Below, piece after piece: positions 9,848 through 18,320 of a stretch of DNA of 50,555 bases. Positions within the stretch are counted from its first letter, which is position 1. The number at the start of each line of letters is the position of its first letter. Location: assembly GCA_018823125.1 (NCBI GenBank), contig JAHJIW010000018.1, positions 1 through 50,555 of the forward strand, in the 5' to 3' direction. The position numbers and the translations under genes are program-made. A model generated the notes under the pieces. The model saw only the letters and a program-made list of their open reading frames with translations, ran no database searches and was not told where the DNA came from. The DNA comes from Candidatus Margulisiibacteriota bacterium. GTDB lineage: Bacteria > Margulisbacteria > WOR-1 > JAHJIW01.

Positions 9848-9874
9848 AAAAAAGCCCCGATCTTTGGTCGGAGC
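9848..9874 (-). terminator. Intrinsic terminator, minus strand, orphan
   Basis: On the minus strand GCTCCGA, loop CCAAAGA, TCGGGGC is followed by TTTTTT: a 7-bp stem (one GU pair) with a U-run. No minus-strand gene precedes it, so it is an orphan, possibly left by a rearrangement or serving a small RNA started near 9900. Confidence 0.6.
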
Positions 9875-9890
9875 GTGAGGGATTATTATC

Positions 9891-9904
9891 ACTACACCTG
9901 TAGT
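9891..9904. promoter_or_regulatory. BlaI/CopY-type operator palindrome
   Basis: ACTACACCTGTAGT is a perfect palindrome of ACTACA/TGTAGT with a 2-bp centre. It contains TACANNTGTA, the core bound by CopY and close to BlaI/MecI operators. It sits 14 bp upstream of the -35 box of the histidine kinase promoter. The motif is seen directly; the regulator assignment is inference. Confidence 0.5.
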
Positions 9905-9917
9905 AAAATTCAACATC

Positions 9918-9946
9918 TTGCAAACCACTAAAAAACCATATAAAAT
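9918..9946 (+). promoter_or_regulatory. Promoter of the histidine kinase gene
   Basis: TTGCAA (9918-9923), 17-bp spacer, TAAAAT (9941-9946). The ATG follows only 7 nt later (9954), so transcription would begin at or next to the start codon, giving a leaderless mRNA. Confidence 0.5.
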
Positions 9947-9953
9947 CTAAGGC

Positions 9954-10976
9954 ATGTTTCTGGAAACCTTAAAGCAAGATAACCCATTATACAAATACTT
10001 AGTCAGCAAAAACGAAGCCCTCGTTTTAGATGAAGTTGCTTACGAATTAGAATCCCGCTCGGACAAAAATGCGGAAGACTATTTAGAACTCACCAAAGTA
10101 AAAAATGAGCTGGAAGCCATAAAATGTGCTCTTTGTCTGCCCCTCACCACCCCCAAGGGCCTCATCGGCATACTAAACATCGGCCAAAAACTATCCGGAG
10201 ACATGTTTACCAGCGAAGATATCAACTTATTAACCACCCTCGCCCATCAACTAGCCATTTCGATGGAAAACGCTTTGCTGCAGGAAGAAAGACTAAACAC
10301 CCAAAAACAACTGCTGATGGCAGATAAGTTAACCTCAATCGGCACGATGATGGCGGGAATGGTGCATGAAATAAAAAATCCGATCGCTTCGATACAAGGG
10401 CTTACTCAAGTATTACCCGAAAGCACCAATGATCCAGAGTTTATGAATAGTTACAACGAAATGATACCCAAACAAATCAATCGCATCAAAAAAATTGTCG
10501 ATAACATCCTCAACTACAGTAAAACTCCTAAATTAAAAAAGGAAAAGACGGATATAAACAAGGTTATTGAAGAGACTGTCGATTTATTCTTCCACTCGGC
10601 TCGCAAAAAGAACATTGAATTCATTAAAGATCTGCATCCCCTCCCCCAAACCCAGGCCGACCCCGATCAATTAAGCCAGGTATTCATTAATTTAGCATTA
10701 AACTCTATCCAGGCTATGCCTACCGGCGGCAGTATTTGGATCAGAAGCAAAGTAAGTCAAAACGAAATCCAGATTGAATTTAAAGATACGGGGCTGGGTA
10801 TTCCAGAGGATCGATTGAAAAATGTTTTTGATCCGTTTTTTACCATGAAACGCGAAGGAACCGGATTAGGCATGTGGGTATCCTACCAAATCATTAAAGA
10901 ACACAAAGGCAAGATGGATGTCGAAAGCGCGATCAATCAAGGAACCACCTTCTACATAACCCTGCCGGTTAATTAA
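9954..10976 (+). CDS. Histidine kinase lacking its N-terminal sensor
   Basis: 340 residues. Residues about 20-108 look like the second half of a GAF domain (CLPLTTPKGLIGILNIGQ, LAHQLAISMENALL). Then come HisKA with the H-box HEIKNP (phospho-acceptor H138) and a complete HATPase domain: N-box NLALNSIQAMP, G1 DTGLGIP, F-box FDPFF, G2 GTGLGMWVS. It should autophosphorylate in the cytoplasm, but no membrane segment or full sensor remains. An in-frame TAA lies two codons upstream of the ATG, so the sensor part is absent rather than missed. Kinases with this layout usually carry a long N-terminal membrane or GAF region, so this looks like a 5'-truncated gene with a replaced promoter. No response regulator is adjacent. 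It converges with the next gene, their stop codons overlapping in TTAA. Confidence 0.87.
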   Translation: MFLETLKQDNPLYKYLVSKNEALVLDEVAYELESRSDKNAEDYLELTKVKNELEAIKCALCLPLTTPKGLIGILNIGQKLSGDMFTSEDINLLTTLAHQLAISMENALLQEERLNTQKQLLMADKLTSIGTMMAGMVHEIKNPIASIQGLTQVLPESTNDPEFMNSYNEMIPKQINRIKKIVDNILNYSKTPKLKKEKTDINKVIEETVDLFFHSARKKNIEFIKDLHPLPQTQADPDQLSQVFINLALNSIQAMPTGGSIWIRSKVSQNEIQIEFKDTGLGIPEDRLKNVFDPFFTMKREGTGLGMWVSYQIIKEHKGKMDVESAINQGTTFYITLPVN

Positions 10977-12508
10977 TAGAGAGCTCCATGAATCGCTTCT
11001 CCAGAAATAAACGAGCTTGTACCGCCGGTAACAATGACTGAAACGTTTCCACTGGAAACCGGACTAAATACTAAATATGACGGAGCCCAAGATTGAAACG
11101 ATTTAGACGATGAAGAAGCTGGGTACGATGTAACCGCTTCATAGGTAGGCCCAGTAAGGGTTTGCACTCCTCCGTGGGCAGCGCCTAGATCATAGGATCC
11201 TCTCAGGTCAATTGATGAGTAAAAATAGGGTGAAAGTGCAGCTAACCCATCCATATAATTAGCGATTGCCCATGCATTAAACACCAATGCAAAAGGTTTT
11301 GCCGTTGCGTTTTCGATGTTAGCGATATCAGTTTTATTACTGGTTACCAGAGATTGAATTGCCGCATCGCCAAACTGTTCAGCAATATAAAGTATAAAAA
11401 GATATCCCGAACCATAACCATAACTAGAATTCCAAATCGGCAAAGGACTAGTATTAGGACTATTTAAATAGGTTTGTACCGAACCAAAGACAAAATAATC
11501 TCCAGCCGGCAAACCATAACCACAAACTTGTTCGGCATACATTGAAAGTCCTTCGTTAACCCAGGTACTGGCGGAGACACCATTAATTAAAGTTTTATTA
11601 TTAAAATTAATCATGTGTTGAAATTCGTGGGCCATAGTCTGAGGAAGATCCGGAAGAATAGCGGCATTTCCGTTTAAAAATAACATTTCGCGTTCATTAC
11701 TATTTGAATAAGTAGAGGTAGGATATTCGTTGATACTATCAAAGAAACCAAATAATCCTGCGGATAAATCTACCAGCAAAAGGGTAACCCGCGAATCGTT
11801 ATCAATCCCTGGATTGGGCTCATCTCCAAAATTTGCTCTATCAGTTGGATAAGTATTACTATCAAACTCGTTCATTAGACTAGTAACATCAGATGCTGAC
11901 ACGGTAAGTGTATTATCTACATATACATAACAATACGTTCCAACTGCCACACAAGTAGCAGTCTTAGAATCATAACCACCGGTGCCGAAATTATAAACTC
12001 GGAATGATTCCACCGAACCAACCGCATCCAGCATCGCAATCCCCTTTTGGTTACGTGAGGATAAGGATTGATTTGGGATACCGGCGTCTGCTAATTGTTC
12101 TTTTTCGTTCTCACGCATTATTTCTGAAATTTTTTCTTGTGGGCTTAATTCATAAGATCGCGCAGATCGCTCAGATAACTCTGGTTCAGCTGCTGGGGTT
12201 GCCAGGGCACGTGAAGTAGAAGTGCTGGCCGAGAAAGAATAAGTGCGGGTTGTAGTAGAGGCCGTATTCGGCTGACTTGAACACATTAAAATAGCCTGTT
12301 TTCCTGAGGTAAAATCACTAAAAGTAATACCCCCAACATTACTGGCAAAGGTTAAAACCGTAACTTCCCACGTGGAAGTACCGCCGCCACCGCCACCGCC
12401 GCCGCCTCCGCCGCCCCCTCCACCATCGCTCGCCTGACCACATCCAATAACTGTTACAAATAATAATAAGATAAGAGCCGCAGAATATTTTTTCATTATT
12501 TTAAACAT
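10973..12508 (-). CDS. M30-like zinc metallopeptidase lipoprotein
   Basis: 511 residues. A lipoprotein signal with lipobox VIGC (Cys about 23) is followed by a run of 15 glycines (about 29-43), a flexible spacer holding the domain off the membrane. The catalytic motif is HEFQH (in MAHEFQHMINFNN) with a downstream glutamate in WVNEGLSMYAE, as in gluzincin families; the closest fit I recognise is M30 (hyicolysin-like). Residues near 225-260 (NPGIDNDSRVTLLLVDL) also suit that family. The predicted role is cell-surface protein cleavage. It lies 1 nt after the small exported protein at 12510-12830, whose stop codon overlaps this gene's ribosome site (GAGGT), so the two form an operon. The family assignment is moderate; the metalloprotease motif is clear. 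Confidence 0.8.
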   Translation of the reverse strand: MFKIMKKYSAALILLLFVTVIGCGQASDGGGGGGGGGGGGGGGTSTWEVTVLTFASNVGGITFSDFTSGKQAILMCSSQPNTASTTTRTYSFSASTSTSRALATPAAEPELSERSARSYELSPQEKISEIMRENEKEQLADAGIPNQSLSSRNQKGIAMLDAVGSVESFRVYNFGTGGYDSKTATCVAVGTYCYVYVDNTLTVSASDVTSLMNEFDSNTYPTDRANFGDEPNPGIDNDSRVTLLLVDLSAGLFGFFDSINEYPTSTYSNSNEREMLFLNGNAAILPDLPQTMAHEFQHMINFNNKTLINGVSASTWVNEGLSMYAEQVCGYGLPAGDYFVFGSVQTYLNSPNTSPLPIWNSSYGYGSGYLFILYIAEQFGDAAIQSLVTSNKTDIANIENATAKPFALVFNAWAIANYMDGLAALSPYFYSSIDLRGSYDLGAAHGGVQTLTGPTYEAVTSYPASSSSKSFQSWAPSYLVFSPVSSGNVSVIVTGGTSSFISGEAIHGALY

Positions 12509-12509
12509 A

Positions 12510-12830
12510 TTATTTTACCTCAGTATATTTATCAATAATTATGTAGGCCTCGGTATAACGAGACTGAGCGGGCACAACTTTTCCGTAGACGATAACGTTA
12601 GTTCCCTGCAGCCACCACAAGTCACTTTCTTCGTTTTCTCTGATTAACAGTAAATCACCATCTTTGGTTTCGAGTACTAATTCGGTAAAAGGTTCGTTCC
12701 CAACTACCCTTACTTTACCTAAAATCGCGGCGCGCGCATTAGCTTCCTTGCTGGGAACCGTGGAAAAAGCAAATGCAACCGAAGAAAGCACAAAAACTAA
12801 CAGTAAAAACAATAAAATTAATTTTTTCAT
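12510..12830 (-). CDS. Small exported OB-fold-like protein
   Basis: 106 residues with a clear Sec signal peptide (KKLILLFLLLVFVLSSVAFA). The mature part (about 22-106) is all beta by pattern: ILGKVRVVG, ELVLETKDGDLLLI, WWLQGTNVIVYGKVV, TEAYIIIDKY. This recalls small OB-fold periplasmic proteins in which a property is listed as a permitted value (BOF-like), but the match is by shape only. It is the first gene of an operon with the metallopeptidase lipoprotein. Start supported by AAGGTG ahead of the ATG. Function unknown. Confidence 0.75.
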   Translation of the reverse strand: MKKLILLFLLLVFVLSSVAFAFSTVPSKEANARAAILGKVRVVGNEPFTELVLETKDGDLLLIRENEESDLWWLQGTNVIVYGKVVPAQSRYTEAYIIIDKYTEVK

Positions 12831-12848
12831 TTTATCACCTTGGCGGAT

Positions 12849-12876
12849 ATTATATCACTTTTCCTCATGATATAAT
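12849..12876. promoter_or_regulatory. Mirror-image divergent extended -10 promoters
   Basis: ATTATATCA (12849-12857) and TGATATAAT (12868-12876) are exact inverted copies separated by 10 bp. Each is an extended -10 box (TGnTATAAT), one directing the small exported protein gene (minus) and one the FAD oxidase (plus). Each box lies where the other's upstream contacts would be, so the two promoters should compete. The plus gene's ATG is 9 nt past its box (leaderless); the minus gene keeps an 18-nt leader with a ribosome site. Confidence 0.6.
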
Positions 12877-12885
12877 ACCTAGCCT

Positions 12886-14352
12886 ATGCTCATCAAAAAC
12901 GACCAGGATATGATCAAAAACTACCTCGAAGATACCTCGGTAATGCCGGGTGCCAAAGCCGAAGCCGTCATTATTGCTGAATCACAGGATGAAATCCCCC
13001 AAATCCTTAAAGAAGCCAGTAAAAATCATACTCCCATAACCATTTCATCTGGGAAAACCGGCACTACCGGCGGATGTATTCCATTAAAAGGAAAAATTTT
13101 ATCCGTCGAGAAACTCAATAAAATTATTAACATCAATAAAAAGAATTTAACCGCCACAGTTGAATGCGGCGTAGTACTTGAGGATTTACAAAAAGCATTG
13201 GCGAAGGAAAACCTGGTTTATCTTCCAGATCCAACTGAGTCCACTTGTTTACTGGGAGGAACTTTAGCCACCAACGCTTCCGGTTCACGCACTTTTAAAT
13301 ATGGCCCCACCCGCAATCACGTAAAAAGAATTAAAGTAGTGCTTTCCACTGGCGAAATTTTAGATATTGAACGCGGAAAAATATTTGCCGAAGGCCGCCG
13401 TTTTGAAACGATCAAATGCGATCTCCCCTCTTATGAAATGCCTATGATTAAAAATGCGGCCGGATATTACGTTTACGACAACATGGATTTAATTGATTTA
13501 TTCATCGGATCAGAAGGAACGTTAGGTGTGATTGTTGAAATGGATTTAAAGATTGCGGTCAAACCCGAAAAGATCTTTGGCGGGATCGTATATTTCAATA
13601 ACCCAAAAGATTGTTTAAATTTTGTTAAAGAAGTTCGGCAAATATCTCTGGAAAGCAAAAAATCAGGTGATATTACAAAGCTCAGTGCCGCCTCGATTGA
13701 ATATCTCGATCAATACACCCTGGATCTTATCCGAGAAAAAAATCCATCCATTCCTAAAGACGCTAAAGCGGCTATTTTCTTTGAGCAGGAGTCAACTGAA
13801 ACAGTTGAAGATGACCTTTTACAGCAATGGAGTGATTTAATTGAAAAACACGGCGCCGATTTAGATCAATGCCGCATCGCCTTAACTGAATTAGAGGATA
13901 AAGAGCTAAAAGAAATCCGTCATTCAATCCCGGAAACTATCAATGAAATATTTAAACGCACTGGATTTCAAAAACTAGCCACTGACATCGCGGTTCCAGC
14001 CGATGCATTTGATGAAATGATGGCTTATTACGATGAGATTCTTAAACCGTTATCAATTCATCATCTAGCGTTTGGGCATATTGGAAATTATCACCTGCAT
14101 GTCAATCAGCTTCCAAAAAACAATGAGGAAAAAGAACTAGCGCTTAAAAACATTAAGCTGTTTGTTACTAAAGCGGTGCAATTAGGTGGCACGATTTCCG
14201 CCGAGCACGGCATTGGTAAAATCAAAAAGCCTTATCTTAAAATCATGTACGGTGAAAATGGCATTAAAGAAATGGCTGCGGTAAAAAAAGCCTTAGATCC
14301 GGCGTTAATTCTTAACCTAGATAATATCTTCGAGGAAAAATACCTGCGCTAA
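12886..14352 (+). CDS. FAD-linked oxidase, GlcD / D-lactate dehydrogenase type
   Basis: 488 residues. An N-terminal FAD_binding_4 (PCMH-type) domain covers about 25-230, with ISSGKTGTTGG, LPDPTESTCLLGGTLATNAS and IGSEGTLGVI. A C-terminal FAD-oxidase_C domain has FGHIGNYHLHVN and the family signature SAEHGIGKIKKPYL. Enzymes of this kind oxidise 2-hydroxy acids (glycolate or D-lactate) and pass electrons to a quinone or partner subunit. Length and motifs are complete. No GlcE/GlcF partner is adjacent, so a stand-alone D-lactate dehydrogenase role is more likely, but the substrate cannot be read from sequence. Transcribed alone from an extended -10 promoter 9 nt before the ATG. Confidence 0.88.
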   Translation: MLIKNDQDMIKNYLEDTSVMPGAKAEAVIIAESQDEIPQILKEASKNHTPITISSGKTGTTGGCIPLKGKILSVEKLNKIININKKNLTATVECGVVLEDLQKALAKENLVYLPDPTESTCLLGGTLATNASGSRTFKYGPTRNHVKRIKVVLSTGEILDIERGKIFAEGRRFETIKCDLPSYEMPMIKNAAGYYVYDNMDLIDLFIGSEGTLGVIVEMDLKIAVKPEKIFGGIVYFNNPKDCLNFVKEVRQISLESKKSGDITKLSAASIEYLDQYTLDLIREKNPSIPKDAKAAIFFEQESTETVEDDLLQQWSDLIEKHGADLDQCRIALTELEDKELKEIRHSIPETINEIFKRTGFQKLATDIAVPADAFDEMMAYYDEILKPLSIHHLAFGHIGNYHLHVNQLPKNNEEKELALKNIKLFVTKAVQLGGTISAEHGIGKIKKPYLKIMYGENGIKEMAAVKKALDPALILNLDNIFEEKYLR

Positions 14353-14387
14353 TCACGTGCGCCAAACACTGCGATGACGGTAAGGAG

Positions 14388-14425
14388 AAAAAAACTCTCC
14401 CTCCCAGAGAAATCTGGGAGGGAGA
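14388..14425 (-). terminator. Strong intrinsic terminator of the triosephosphate isomerase gene
   Basis: A 13-bp perfect stem (14396-14408 with 14413-14425) closes on a GAAA tetraloop (on the plus strand). On the minus strand it is followed within 2 nt by a run of seven T, so it stops the minus-strand gene at 14440. It lies between convergent genes and may also slow plus-strand readthrough. Confidence 0.85.
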
Positions 14426-14439
14426 TGAATAACTAAACC

Positions 14440-15351
14440 TTATGCAACTGGTACAATCTCGGCTAAGATCGCGCCTGCGGTCACAGGATCTTTTCCAGCC
14501 GTTCCAATTAAACCACCGTTATATAAATCCAGGGACACCAAATTTTTAGGACCAACAAAGCGTTGAACTGGAGCGCCTTCGTTTTCGGGTCCTTTCATAC
14601 TGCCGCCGTATTGGAGAGTAAACATCTGTGCCATAGCTTTAATCCCTACAATTTCAGCCGTGGCTCTTAAACATTCCCATCCCATTTTCGCAATATGCGC
14701 ATCTGAAGGTGGAATACCTGGCTTATCTCCAACCTGAATCGCAAATCTTGGCTCATAAGCAATTCCAACTTGTGACATTTCTTCAGCCGTTACTCCGGCC
14801 AATTGCAGCATGGTTCGTACTTGGTTTTTCACGTATCTAACCGATGCCGTAGTACCTCTATCATAGGTTGCTCGGTCTTCACCAACACAGAGCGTAATAT
14901 ATTGAAACGCTGCACTATTACGACTGGTGTCCAATGCCCTACGTAACTGTCCAGCAGCTTGCTCTAGGGTTCTTCCGTGTTCACCAATGACTTCTGAGTG
15001 ATTGATTAACACACCTCTAACGTTTCCAAAATCAGCAGCAATTGATTCAGCATGGACTCCACTGGTATGCGATCCGGGTGCTGCCCAGTGAATTTCTTGC
15101 GCACCAATTACCCCACGAAAGATCCCAGCAGCCTGCTGATTAACATGAGCAAGATAAAGCGGCGGGAAATAGGCAGCTACGGTTAGCCCATCACGCGAAC
15201 CAACATTATTTTTACTTGCTCCGTTTATCCAGTCTGTTATTGATGCTTTAGTTGCTCTCAGATTCTTCAGATTAAAACCAAAATTATAACCCCTGCGCGG
15301 CGCGGTTCGTCTCCATGCTTTTTTAACTTGTGTCATTGATACTTTTGCCAT
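14440..15351 (-). CDS. tpiA: Divergent triosephosphate isomerase
   Basis: 303 residues, against about 250 for ordinary TIM. All catalytic landmarks are present: the FNLKN segment (K29, matching Lys12 of the classic enzyme), VAAYFPPLYL, GAQEIHW, INHSE (H118, catalytic His in place of GHSER), AYEPRFAI (E200, catalytic Glu) and LQYGGSM plus GGLIGTAG, the phosphate-binding loops. It should interconvert dihydroxyacetone phosphate and glyceraldehyde 3-phosphate in glycolysis. The oddities are an N-terminal extension (about 20 residues, Arg/Lys-rich), the loss of Arg after HSE, and replacement of VWAIGTG by RFAIQVG. Single gene with an AGGAGG ribosome site, an 86-nt leader from a sigma-28-like promoter, and its own terminator. 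A related TIM-barrel isomerase cannot be excluded. Confidence 0.82.
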   Translation of the reverse strand: MAKVSMTQVKKAWRRTAPRRGYNFGFNLKNLRATKASITDWINGASKNNVGSRDGLTVAAYFPPLYLAHVNQQAAGIFRGVIGAQEIHWAAPGSHTSGVHAESIAADFGNVRGVLINHSEVIGEHGRTLEQAAGQLRRALDTSRNSAAFQYITLCVGEDRATYDRGTTASVRYVKNQVRTMLQLAGVTAEEMSQVGIAYEPRFAIQVGDKPGIPPSDAHIAKMGWECLRATAEIVGIKAMAQMFTLQYGGSMKGPENEGAPVQRFVGPKNLVSLDLYNGGLIGTAGKDPVTAGAILAEIVPVA

Positions 15352-15437
15352 TTTCTTTTCCTCCTAAAATTTTATTTCTTGTCGAAACGGTCTCGATTGA
15401 ACCTTCCCCTGCTTAGCTCTTTTGGCTATCTGACATA

Positions 15438-15464
15438 TCTTCGGCCACTGCAGAAAAAAATTTC
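15438..15464 (-). promoter_or_regulatory. Sigma-28-like promoter of the tpiA-like gene
   Basis: Minus strand: GAAATTTT, 11 nt, GCCGAAGA. The same 14 nt (AAAGTGAAATTTTT) occurs at the promoter of the Com-like gene with identical spacing to a GCCGA box. The rest of the 246-bp gap (15352-15597) holds the leader with AGGAGG near 15360 and the neighbouring terminator. Confidence 0.6.
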
Positions 15465-15544
15465 ACTTTGGAGGGCAATTATTTTTGGGGAAATCGCTAA
15501 TTTTTTTGCAAATTAGAAAATTCGAGATAATGCGAAGCACAAAA

Positions 15545-15570
15545 AAAGCCTCTACTTTCGTAGAAGCTTT
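15545..15570 (-). terminator. Intrinsic terminator of the Com-like gene
   Basis: On the minus strand the arms AAAGCTTCTAC and GTAGAGGCTTT pair around a short GAAA loop with one mismatch, followed by a T-run (15541-15547). It sits about 30 nt after the stop codon at 15598. Confidence 0.75.
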
Positions 15571-15597
15571 AATTTAAACTTAGGATCGGTACAAAAA

Positions 15598-15813
15598 TTA
15601 GTGAGTTACGAAATTATATGAAACTTTTCCCTTTTGGATTTTGCGTTTCAGGTAATCTTCGTCAACTTGAACCACTACTACCATGTCATCGTTATACAGA
15701 TTCATGGTTTTACACTTGGGGCACTTGATTTCGACTTTCTTGGCTTCGCCAACTTTTGCGAGGAGTCTATGACAAAACTTACAACGGAACTCTTTCATGT
15801 CTTCTGGGTTCAT
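15598..15813 (-). CDS. Com-like zinc-ribbon protein
   Basis: 71 residues with two CxxC pairs, RCKFC (C11, C14) and IKCPKC (C31, C34), in the arrangement of the phage Mu Com family (FRCKFCHRLLAK...VEIKCPKCKTMN). Mu Com is a zinc-binding RNA-binding translational activator of the mom gene. Here there is no phage context, so the cellular role is unknown; nucleic-acid binding is a reasonable inference. The start is fixed by AGGAGGAGG 8 nt ahead of the ATG. It is monocistronic between a sigma-28-like promoter (15850-15876) and a terminator (15545-15570). The C-terminal tail is Lys-rich. Confidence 0.8.
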   Translation of the reverse strand: MNPEDMKEFRCKFCHRLLAKVGEAKKVEIKCPKCKTMNLYNDDMVVVVQVDEDYLKRKIQKGKVSYNFVTH

Positions 15814-15849
15814 TTGGCTCGCCTCCTCCTGGTTTCACCGGCCATTTAA

Positions 15850-15876
15850 TTATCGGCAAGTAGTATCAAAAATTTC
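15850..15876 (-). promoter_or_regulatory. Sigma-28-like promoter of the Com-like gene
   Basis: Minus strand: GAAATTTT, 11 nt, GCCGATAA. The -10 octamer equals the FliA consensus and the spacing is exact; the upstream octamer matches TAAAGTTT at 6 of 8 positions. It is the best of four such sites in the window. Confidence 0.65.
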
Positions 15877-15980
15877 ACTTTTTAACAAAGTTTTTTTATG
15901 CCGACGGGAAATATCTTAACACAGCACTTTGCGGAAATCCAGCAGATTTGCGGGTTTTAGCTCATAAAAACGGTGAAAAT

Positions 15981-16727
15981 TTAGGCCAAAAGCTGATACA
16001 ATTTTTTGGGGATAGCATTAATTAATTTGCGCGTATATTCTTGTTGGGGGTCTTTATACAATAATTCGGGGGTATTCTCTTCTACCAGCCTACCATCGTG
16101 CATGACCACTACTCGATCGCAAAAATTGTAAACTACCGCCAGGTCATGGGCAATAAACAGGTAAGTTAAGTTCAATTTTTGTTGCAGATCCTTCAATAGT
16201 TTCAATATTTCCGCCTGGATTGACACATCCAACGACGAAACCGGCTCATCACATACGATAAAGGATGGATTTAAGGCCAGCGCCCGCGCGATCACTACCC
16301 GCTGCCGCTCGCCACCGGATAATTCATGCGGATAACGGCTGATAAACGACTGCGGAAGTCTAACTAAATCCAAAAGTTCGGCCACGCGTGCTTTAGAAAA
16401 CTTTTTATGGATTTTTAGGGGCTCATAAATCGCATCAAAAATCTTCATCCGCGGATTAAGCGAAGAATAAGGATCTTGGAAGATGATCTGCATCTTTTGC
16501 CTGAGCTCGGAAAGGGGAATTTTATTAATAGGTTTACCTTCGAATACAACTTCACCGCTGGTAGGCTCCAGTAAATTTAAAATTAGACGTCCCAGGGTAC
16601 TTTTCCCGGATCCTGATTCCCCTACTAACCCCAAAATCTCTCCTTCATTAATAATAAGGTTCACATCTTGAACCGCACGGACGGCGCCAAACTCTTTATT
16701 TAAATTAATCGTTTTTACTTTTTCCAT
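15981..16727 (-). CDS. oppF: Peptide ABC transporter ATPase, OppF/DppF type
   Basis: 248 residues. Complete ABC ATPase with Walker [10 protein letters not shown], signature LSGGERQR, Walker [13 protein letters not shown] and H-loop IAHD. It is the second ATPase of the Opp/Dpp importer and powers uptake of oligopeptides across the inner membrane. At 248 residues it is shorter than typical OppF (about 320) and ends right after INAIPKKL, lacking the C-terminal oligo_HPY extension with its Cys motif. Its ATG overlaps the oppD stop (TAATG), so the two ATPases are coupled. Last gene of the operon. Confidence 0.92.
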   Translation of the reverse strand: MEKVKTINLNKEFGAVRAVQDVNLIINEGEILGLVGESGSGKSTLGRLILNLLEPTSGEVVFEGKPINKIPLSELRQKMQIIFQDPYSSLNPRMKIFDAIYEPLKIHKKFSKARVAELLDLVRLPQSFISRYPHELSGGERQRVVIARALALNPSFIVCDEPVSSLDVSIQAEILKLLKDLQQKLNLTYLFIAHDLAVVYNFCDRVVVMHDGRLVEENTPELLYKDPQQEYTRKLINAIPKKLYQLLA

Positions 16728-17509
16728 TATTCAATCCTCGGTACGGTTGAAATTAGTTTTTGAGTATACGGATCTTTGGGCCTTTGCACCACTTGATTCA
16801 AATTTCCATCTTCGACAATTTTACCGTTGTGCATGACCGCCACTTTATCGCACAGCTCGGCCACCACCGAAAAGTCATGGGTAATTAAAATAATCGAAAC
16901 ATCCAGATTATCTTTTAATTCACGTAAGAGCTTAATAATTTCCCATTGGACTGTGACGTCTAAAGCCGTAGTTGGCTCATCGGCAATTAAAAGCTTGGGA
17001 TTACAGGCTAAGGCCATGGCAATCATTACGCGCTGCTGCATTCCACCTGAAAATTGATGCGGATAGCTGTTGATTCTGCTTTCGGGATTTTTAATATGGA
17101 CCATCTTCAGCATCTCGATGGTCTTGTCGCGGGACCTGCGCCTGGAAAGCCCCTGGTGAAATCTTAACGTTTCAGCGATTTGATCACCGACGGTAAAAAC
17201 TGGATTCAATGAAGTAAATGGATTCTGAAAAATCATCGAAATCTTGGCCCCGCGAATATTGCGCATCGCTTTTTCGGGCAATTGCATCAAATCGATGCCT
17301 TCAAAATTGATTGCACCTTCCACAATTTTACCGGGAAGATCAATTAATCTTAAAAGCGAAAGCCCGACCGTGCTTTTGCCGGATCCTGATTCACCAACAA
17401 TACCTAATACCTCACCCGCTCCCACCCCAAATGAAATTCCATCCACGGCCTTAACCGGAAGGCCTTCCTGATAAAAATGAGTTTTTAAATTTTTAACTTC
17501 CAGTAACAT
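16727..17509 (-). CDS. oppD: Peptide ABC transporter ATPase, OppD/DppD type
   Basis: 260 residues. Walker [11 protein letters not shown]-loop [10 protein letters not shown], signature FSGGMQQR, Walker [14 protein letters not shown]-loop ITHD. First ATPase of the Opp/Dpp importer. Like its partner it stops at ISTVPRIE without the usual C-terminal oligo_HPY domain seen in full-length OppD. One nt separates it from oppC and it shares one nt with oppF. Confidence 0.92.
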   Translation of the reverse strand: MLLEVKNLKTHFYQEGLPVKAVDGISFGVGAGEVLGIVGESGSGKSTVGLSLLRLIDLPGKIVEGAINFEGIDLMQLPEKAMRNIRGAKISMIFQNPFTSLNPVFTVGDQIAETLRFHQGLSRRRSRDKTIEMLKMVHIKNPESRINSYPHQFSGGMQQRVMIAMALACNPKLLIADEPTTALDVTVQWEIIKLLRELKDNLDVSIILITHDFSVVAELCDKVAVMHNGKIVEDGNLNQVVQRPKDPYTQKLISTVPRIE

Positions 17510-17510
17510 A

Positions 17511-18320
17511 TTATTCCTTAGGATTAAAGACCTGCCTTAATCCTTCTCCCACAAAGTATAAACTTAGTACTGACAACAAGATAAAAAGACCCGGGAAAAT
17601 AGCAATCCACGGAGCATCACGCATATAGGCCTGGGCATCCATCAGCATATTTCCCCAGGATGGAGTTGGCGGCTGAACCCCTAATCCTAAAAACGATAAT
17701 GCCGATTCAGTTAATATCGCTCCTGCCATTCCTAACGTAGCAGCCACTACAATCGGGGCAATCGCATTCGGCAAAATATGGCGGAAAATGATTCTTAAGT
17801 TTGAGGCACCAATGGCATGCGCCGCTTCAACGTACTGGCGCTCTTTCTGGGTTAAAAATTCACCCCGCACCAACCGCGCCACCCCCATCCACGAGGTCAG
17901 CCCGATCACGATCATTACATTATATATATTAGGCGAAAGCATGATCTGGATAGTTAATATCAGGAAAATCGATGGGAAAGCCAGCATGACATCCACAAAG
18001 CGCATCAGGACTGTGTCCAGGAAACCGCCGAAATATCCGGAAAGTGCACCAAAGACGATCCCGATAATAATGGCGATTACCACGGCGACAAATCCAACCG
18101 TAAGCGAAATCCGCGATCCGTAGAATACGCGGCTTAAAATATCGCGGCCAATTTCGTCGGTTCCAAACCAATGTTTTAAGGACGGCGGCTGGGTTTCACT
18201 TTCGACAATTGATTCAGGATTATAGGGACTAATCACATTGGCAAAAACGGCCAAAAATATAAATAGCCCTAAAACCACTAGTCCAAATATCGCAAATTTG
18301 TTTTTCTTAAATTGATTCAT
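17511..18320 (-). CDS. oppC: Peptide ABC transporter permease, OppC/DppC type
   Basis: 269 residues, about six membrane spans. N-terminal OppC-type segment (KNKFAIFGLVVLGLFIFLAVFA) with HWFGTDEIGRDILSRVFYGSRIS, typical of DppC/OppC, then the BPD transmembrane domain with the EAA loop YVEAAHAIGASNLRIIFRHILPN that docks on the ATPases. It forms the inner-membrane channel with oppB. Its ATG overlaps the oppB stop by 4 nt (ATGA). Confidence 0.93.
   Translation of the reverse strand: MNQFKKNKFAIFGLVVLGLFIFLAVFANVISPYNPESIVESETQPPSLKHWFGTDEIGRDILSRVFYGSRISLTVGFVAVVIAIIIGIVFGALSGYFGGFLDTVLMRFVDVMLAFPSIFLILTIQIMLSPNIYNVMIVIGLTSWMGVARLVRGEFLTQKERQYVEAAHAIGASNLRIIFRHILPNAIAPIVVAATLGMAGAILTESALSFLGLGVQPPTPSWGNMLMDAQAYMRDAPWIAIFPGLFILLSVLSLYFVGEGLRQVFNPKE

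Noticed and set aside
9728..9928. 66-codon minus-strand ORF upstream of the histidine kinase
   Set aside because: It runs through the operator palindrome, the half-sites and a terminator hairpin, has no ribosome site and looks like no protein.
15598..15813. Com-like gene as a sign of a Mu-like prophage
   Set aside because: No other phage gene is present in the flanks; it has its own promoter and terminator.
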